DNA of 64,000 nt from Siphonodentalium dalli. Lineage: Eukaryota; Mollusca; Scaphopoda; Gadilida; Siphonodentaliidae. Made by a program: the position numbers and the translations under genes. Of this stretch, positions 58,627 through 64,000 are shown one piece after another; the first letter of the stretch is position 1, and each line of letters starts with the position of its first letter. Location of the stretch: contig CP136066.1 in the NCBI GenBank assembly GCA_032622095.1, positions 52,418,609 through 52,482,608 of the forward strand. The letters run 5' to 3'. Under the pieces are notes generated by a model, which was given only the letters and a program-made list of their open reading frames with translations, did no database searches and was not told where the DNA came from.

Positions 58627-61600
58627 AGTTTAAACATATTTATTAAGCTAAACTCATCTTAAGGGATCGGAGCACAAGTTACAAAACTTACGGTTGCTCC
58701 TCTCCCTACAAATGTTACAAATAATAGATATACATACAAAATACGACAATTACAGCACGATACAAAAACAATCAAAGCAAGTAAATTTGGAGAAAAACCG
58801 TCATCCGTGATCCACTGGCGACAGGAAGGGACTCTCTACCACATATTCATCTGAATTGAAGAGCACTGTTTGAGGTTTTAGTATACGATTAAGGTCATTC
58901 TTCGAATCTCTTGGTAGCACTGATATATGACTGTACTATCTTGAATAATTCAGTATTAGTTTCATAAGAGACGCTTGGGTCACCGAAAAGTACTTTTTCT
59001 GTTGTTAAGACTCTTATACCAAGGCGATTAAAACGGTCAAGCATGATTTGTCTCTCTAATGGGTACAGAGGACACATGAAAATGAAATGTAATGCGGTTT
59101 CTTCGTGGTATCTACAAGTACACATAGGGGATGTGTGAATATAATTATGAAATGTATCAAAGTTTAGGTTACTACAATTATTTCGCAGTCTACAATGAAT
59201 TATGTTGGATTTTAGATCTCCCACATTAAACCATTCCGGTGGTTTAATAACTAAGATTTTCTCGCAAACCTTTGACATGAGCTGATTAGTTGTTTCAAGT
59301 TTCCTCGTTTCGTCTGGAAGCGATTTCCACTGTTTTACCATAGCGGGAAAAAATGAATCCTGGTAATAATTAGTGTTCCCTCCCAAAGACTTAAACTTAT
59401 CAGGATATCTGAGCTTATGAGATTTATTATCCCCTACAAGTTGAGGCAAAATATTAGTCAAGTACGAAGGGACTTTCTGACTTAGAATTTTAGTGAAGAG
59501 CACCCACTTGTGTGTGTGTCTTCTCTCTGCGAGTGATATCCAACCCATTTCTATCAGAAGTCGTTTATTTGAAGCAGAACGTGTTAACCCGCTGATTATT
59601 CTAGCAGCTTCAAATTGAAGTTTATCAAGAGTGTCGAGGAGGTTATTTGGTGCACAATCCCAAATAACATCACCGTAATCGAAGAGGGGTAGTATATATG
59701 CATTGTATATTAGCAACAATGTTTTCCTTGACAGTCTAAATTTAAGCTTTCTTAATGCGGATAAGCGTGCAGCAACTCTTTGTGCGATATCGTTTATTTG
59801 AAGATCCCAGCCCAAATTCGATTGGATTTGTAACCCCAGATGTTTTTGTGATTCAGATATTGCGAGGAATGTGGTATCAAATTCGATATTTTTTTCTAAG
59901 TCATGTTTAATTGCTTTGGATGAGACTGAAAACTGTAAAACGTTTGTTTTTAAAGGATTGAAGCTGACAAGCCACGTGCAGGATCAGTTATGTATTGTAC
60001 TGAGATCTTTATTTACCGTATACAATAATTCGTCATGCTCTTTGTGATTAACAGTTAAGCAAGTGTCATCAGCACATAATCGCGCCAGAGAGTGTAAGTT
60101 ATCTGCCAAATCATTGATGTATACACGGAATAGGAAATGTCCCAGAACAGACCCCTGGGGGACTCCAGCATGAATAGGCTTGTTTTCGGAAAAGATGGTC
60201 CCCACGAGGACACGTTGTCTGTGGTTGCTTATATAATCAGATAACCAGGTCAAACATTCACCAACATCTCCATAAGATTCTAACTTCGCCAAAAGATCTC
60301 TGTGCCAAACCCTTTCAAACGCTTTAGAAATGTCACAGAACACGGCACAAGTGTGTGCGGTTATCAAGTGATAAGCACAAAGAATGATACAGTTCGACAA
60401 GTTGAAATGTAGTACAATGCGAAGGTAAAAAGCCAGATTGATATGAGTATATTAATTCGTTTTCTTTAAAATGGCTCAATAGGTTTTTCAATATTAGTTT
60501 TTCAAATATTTTCCCGAGGCAACATAGGAGAGATATTGGTCTGTAATTATTCGTGTCCGCTGGGTCACCCTTCTTGAATCTTGAATATTGGAACTACGTT
60601 GGCAAGTTTCCATGAGCTTGGGAAACGACAAGTCGCGATCGATTTATTAAATATTATCAACAATGGCGAGGTTATTTCACGCGCAGTTTCTTTTAGCATT
60701 CTCTGGCTGATTCCATCGTGTCCATGTGCTTTATTTATGTTTAGGGAACAAATTTCTAGTAGAATATCTTCAGGTTGGAATTTAATCGTATTTAACTGTT
60801 TCGAGCATTTTGGTACTAATATTGGTACACTTTTATTTTGTTCGTTGATTTGACCATTTCGTATGAAAGCATAATTCAACAAGTTAGCTTTTACCGTATC
60901 ATCTGTTGCTACTGGGCGATTTGTCGTGCCATCTGACACATCTGATGTATACAGCGGGGGAATCGCGGTCGTTTTGTTTTTACCCATCAGGCTTTTTGTC
61001 AGGTTCCAAAAATATTTAGGCGAGCAGGAGTTTTCTATATGTTCTTGTAAATTATTTTCGTATGACTTCTTGGCATACTTTATCATATTATTTACTTTAT
61101 TCCGAGTTCGTTTGAATTTTTCACGGTCCGTTAATCGTTTCGATTTAATAAATAATTTTCTATATCTATCCCTGCGCTTCATCTCGCATCGTAATTCGGA
61201 CGTGAACCATGGCTTATAATTCGGGCGAATTAATACTTTACGTTTCGGAATGTTATCATTCATAATTTGCATGTAAGTATTAGTAAACACCGATACTGCA
61301 TTATCTAAATGTAGTGGTCGTAACTTATCGACCCAATTTATATTTGAAATTTGAGCACGTGCTTTCGAAAAGTCAGCTAAGTCGTATTTCCTTATGTTGC
61401 GATAAAATGGTTCATCAACAACGAAATCGAAAGACAGAATTGCATAAACCCATAGTGGTCAGAGACAACTAAATCAATAATATCCGCGTCGTACGAAACG
61501 ACGGTATCACTGACAATAACAGGGTCAAGCAACGTCTGTGATGATTGTGCCACGCGGGTAGGACTAGATATAAGATGTCTCATGTTAAAGTGTGATATAA

Positions 61601-62612
61601 TACCTTTGAGTGTTGAGTTGGGGTTGAGAAGATCAGAGTTGAAATCTCCTAGAAGTACAACGTTTGTTGTCACGTCGAGTGCTGAACGGATATAATTAGT
61701 AAGTTGCTTCCAATAATTAGGTGCCGCAAAATCGTATGACCGATATGACACTCCAATAACATAGCTAGTCTTATTGGACATAATTTCTACCCATATAGAG
61801 TCTTCGCTCTCTAATTCGCATCGTCGAAAGTATGATAAGTTTTGAGAAATATACATGCATAGCCCACATCTTCGCTCATTTATGTCTTTCCTGATCAGGG
61901 GACAGAATGACTGTATTAAAATTTTTGATGATGGAAAGTCGACGCTGAGGTGAGTTTCAGTGAAGCAAATTATCTCGTATTGGCTTATGATATCAGATAT
62001 AGAGGAAAGTTTATTCCTAACACTCCTAATGTTATTGTGATATACAGAAATATGGCCGGGATCTTGGGTAACTCCAGGATTTGGGTGAACGTCGCCAGCT
62101 AACAAGACTAACAATGAAAGAAGTAAGACAAACTGAATGTTTATAGAAATACTGATACCATTATTCTTTGAATAATATCTTTTCTTAGACCTCTGGAGCG
62201 CAACAATATTAAACAAACCTATGACTGCTCTAAATTGATCTAAAACTATGCCCATCATGGTGGGAGATAGTCAGGAAAAGTTTGTATTATGGGAGCAGTC
62301 ACACGGAGAATACGTATGTGGCAGGGAGTCCTTTCAGCCAGTGAAACTGTAATATGCGAGTGCAAACAATTGTGTGAAAGTAATAACAAGAGTGTATATA
62401 CACAAATATGTAAATGTACATGATATGAACCATTTCATATGGTATAGTGGGCCGTGTTACGTCAGTATGCAAACACTAGTTGACTTGAATGAACATTTCT
62501 TCAATGTTCTTGAATAAAAAGAATGTTCAGTCACATATAATGTAATGGATCTTACTGAACCAATTGGAGATGAACAGAATTTTTGGAATTGGCTGAGTTT
62601 ATTGATTTATTT
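58627..62612 (-). mobile_element. Near full-length CR1/L2-type LINE, copy 3
   Basis: A 3.99-kb insertion bounded by the 12-base repeat ATACATTCTGTT. On the minus strand it has about 350 bases of 5' UTR, a single long reading frame (endonuclease then reverse transcriptase, now broken), and a 3' UTR of about 270 bases. The 3' UTR has a strong potential stem (AGGGAGAGGAGCA...TGTGCTCCGATCCCT, 58663-58708) and ends AATAAATATGTTTAAAC. It is the only copy here with the 5' half. Confidence 0.85.
58895..62258 (-). pseudogene. LINE endonuclease-reverse transcriptase, broken
   Basis: From the ATG at 62258: a hydrophobic N-terminus, a 2A-like DVHPNPG-V motif (residues 56-63), then an APE-type endonuclease with YHNNIRSVRNK, ICFTETHLS (catalytic Glu), LLGDFNSDL and VSDHYG (catalytic Asp-His). 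A frameshift follows near 61440. The linker and RT start are open from 61290 (KPWFTSELRCEMKRRDRYRK, GHDGISQRM) to about 60575, where a tandem TTCAAGA duplication shifts the frame. After another shift, 60400-59984 reads VFCDISKAFERVWH (motif A), AGVPQGSVLG (motif B) and LCADDT, so YADD has become CADD. A TGA at 59984-59986 interrupts the frame, which continues to 58895 and the terminal Cys-x-Cys-x8-His-x4-Cys knuckle (CTCRYHEETALHFIFMC). Dead copy; same family as copies 1 and 2. Confidence 0.9.
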
Positions 62613-62624
62613 ATACATTCTGTT
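62613..62624. repeat. LINE target-site duplication (5' side)
   Basis: ATACATTCTGTT, matching 58615-58626; places the 5' end of the minus-strand LINE at 62612. Confidence 0.75.
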
Positions 62625-63419
62625 CAGAGGGGACGCTTCAAACAAATAGACTCGGCCAAGTTTGAAGTCAGATACTAGCTGAAAACTACATTATTTCAGT
62701 GAATGGAACGATCACGGCCTGCGGTCCACTTTCATGTGAATGAATTACACTTTTAGCAAAGTGTTCATCGTATACATGGTTGGTTGACCAATGATTATGC
62801 AACATATTATGAGATTACTATTATTAGCCAATATAAACATCAATCAATAGATGGAACAAAATCATAAAAGTGTTACTTGTTATATAATCATTCCAAGACA
62901 ATTTTGTGTCACTAAAATCAGCATGAACTAGGCAAACACAATATTCATAATACTGTGGGGGTGAATTTTAAGTGTCAGCCAAATGGATATCTTAAAGCTA
63001 CATATTCACCATTCATATTTGCGTATAATTATCGCATTCGATATATTTGGTACACAGTGTCAGGTGTCGAAAAGTTACTCTTACCATACATGTACATGCA
63101 CATATTGTCACCACTCCATCATATATGTCGGTAATAAATGTGGACTGGCTTTCCGCTCTGCAATTCTCTATATATGAATGCAAGCCTATCCTTCTGCTAG
63201 TGCCCACATACTTATCTGATATTATACCATAAGAGTGCGACATCAGAACACTATCAAACTCACTTTTAGCAATGAGATACTGATCAACGGCCCAAAAATA
63301 AAAAATTGTCTACGTTAACGACTGTTTACACCTGTTGCCCAAAAGTAGTAAAAAATGGACACTTTCTGTTTAAAGACACGTGAGGCCTTAATTGTCGAAA
63401 ATATTCATATTTGTTCCAA
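62625..63419. other. Non-coding stretch, no feature seen
   Basis: No gene or repeat recognised. Confidence 0.35.
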
Positions 63420-63720
63420 GCACCGTAAACAGAAAAACATTAAAACGCATACAGTTTTGTTCATATATACCATGACCATCGCGTAAACAGCATGTTATCA
63501 TAAATACCTACTATATTTTACCTAAGCAAGAGCCTGATTGGGTTACAGATGACAGCACAATGCTACTGGCTAATCACACACAAATGGCATAAACGCTCTT
63601 TATTAGTTCCATATCAGGAATTCACCAACAAAGAACGCTCTTTATGTTTACCATCATAATATAAACAAACACCAGAAAAGTAACTTTTATGCTTTTGTTT
63701 ACATAACAATGGTTAAACAT
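63420..63720. repeat. Dispersed repeat family A, diverged copy 3
   Basis: CCGTAAACAGAAAAACATTAAAA, ACAGTTTTGTTCATATATACCAT and ATCGCGTAAACAGCATGTTAT match the order of blocks in copies 1 and 2 (ATAAACAGAAATATTAAAATA, CAGATTTTGTTGTTATACCA, ATCGCATAAATAGCATGTTG). The later part is rearranged. Sequence from 63721 to 64000 shows nothing recognisable. Confidence 0.45.
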
Positions 63721-64000
63721 ATGAGAATAACATACTGTTTATGCGATATTTCTTATTTATATACGGACAAAGTCTGTCTGCATTCTGGTGTTGTTTCTGT
63801 TTGTGGCGGTTTTTGACGGGTGGAAATATTTTCACAGGATACCCACCGCCAAGGCCAACAGTACCTTTAAATAATTAAAATATAAGATGCATTGCAATGC
63901 CAGGTGTACTGTATGACATTTACTAGTATGTGTGCATGCATCCTAAGTCTAAACTAATATATCTTAACATGACACTCAGTTTATATGTCCAAACTTGATA

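Noticed and set aside
60581-61219. Two + strand frames of 90 and 97 codons
   Set aside because: Antisense shadows of the minus-strand LINE.
1-64000. tRNA and rRNA genes
   Set aside because: I looked for tRNA-like GGTTC-A-A-CC boxes and cloverleaf pairing and saw none convincing; a tRNAscan-type run could overturn this.
1-64000. Bacterial contamination, operons or phage
   Set aside because: No run of adjacent long frames and no ribosome-binding sites; the coding pieces are split exons or retroelement relics.

Overview
The window looks like nuclear DNA of an animal, most likely a marine invertebrate and plausibly a mollusc or other lophotrochozoan. It is AT-rich, its few real coding pieces are short exons with GT/AG junctions and very long introns, and roughly a third of it or more is recognisable mobile or repetitive DNA. 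The taxonomic guess rests on the CR1/L2-like LINEs, on a retroelement tail of the type GCGACATTAAAC followed by (CAAT)n, and on a DUF3504/Crypton-type tyrosine recombinase, all of which I associate with lophotrochozoan genomes; it is inference. Nothing prokaryotic or plasmid-like is seen.

Host gene. One + strand gene appears to run through the window. Exons found: EGF (14198-14293), TSP1 (14513-14683), TSP1 (22336-22503), EGF (38515-38625), a short Cys-rich exon (40704-40781), an exon of unknown fold (53002-53165) and a possible terminal exon (54271-54369, stop, then AATAAA). The internal exons are phase 1-1, as expected for shuffled extracellular modules, so the product is probably a secreted or cell-surface EGF/TSP1 protein whose 5' exons lie upstream. 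The first TSP1 exon has AA where its acceptor AG should be. A degenerate C2H2 zinc-finger exon lies at about 31.08-31.35 kb.

Mobile elements. Three related LINEs of CR1/L2 type are present: a 5'-truncated copy (6023-8862, +) with a 15-bp target duplication, a 3' stub (20112-21186, +), and an essentially full-length but broken copy (58627-62612, -) with a 12-bp target duplication and a 2A-like motif. A different LINE has left an ORF1 (gag-like, zinc-knuckle) remnant directly joined to a (CAAT)n tail (54691 to about 55960, -). A two-exon tyrosine recombinase gene (33530-35265, -) keeps all its catalytic residues but has a frameshift. Terminal-inverted-repeat (TIR) elements include a piggyBac-like MITE, a mariner-type MITE, a 1.75-kb element with 77-bp TIRs that carries a protein fragment, a 1.36-kb element with CAG(C/T)CTGTTCTCGT ends, and a 1.36-kb element with G-rich ends. 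Many fold-back elements occur as dispersed families.

Layout. 0-5.5 kb: repeats and a TIR element. 5.5-9.4 kb: a threefold nested insertion. 10.6-13.4 kb: Helitron-like and tandem repeats. 14.2-14.7 kb: first exons. 15.4-21.2 kb: inverted satellite blocks and a LINE stub. 22.3 kb: exon. 23-30.6 kb: G-rich repeats and MITEs. 31-36.6 kb: zinc-finger remnant, recombinase and fold-back elements. 38.5-40.8 kb: exons. 40.9-48.9 kb: satellites and the 77-bp-TIR element. 53-54.4 kb: last exons. 54.7-62.6 kb: LINE remnants. Intervening stretches have no gene I can support.
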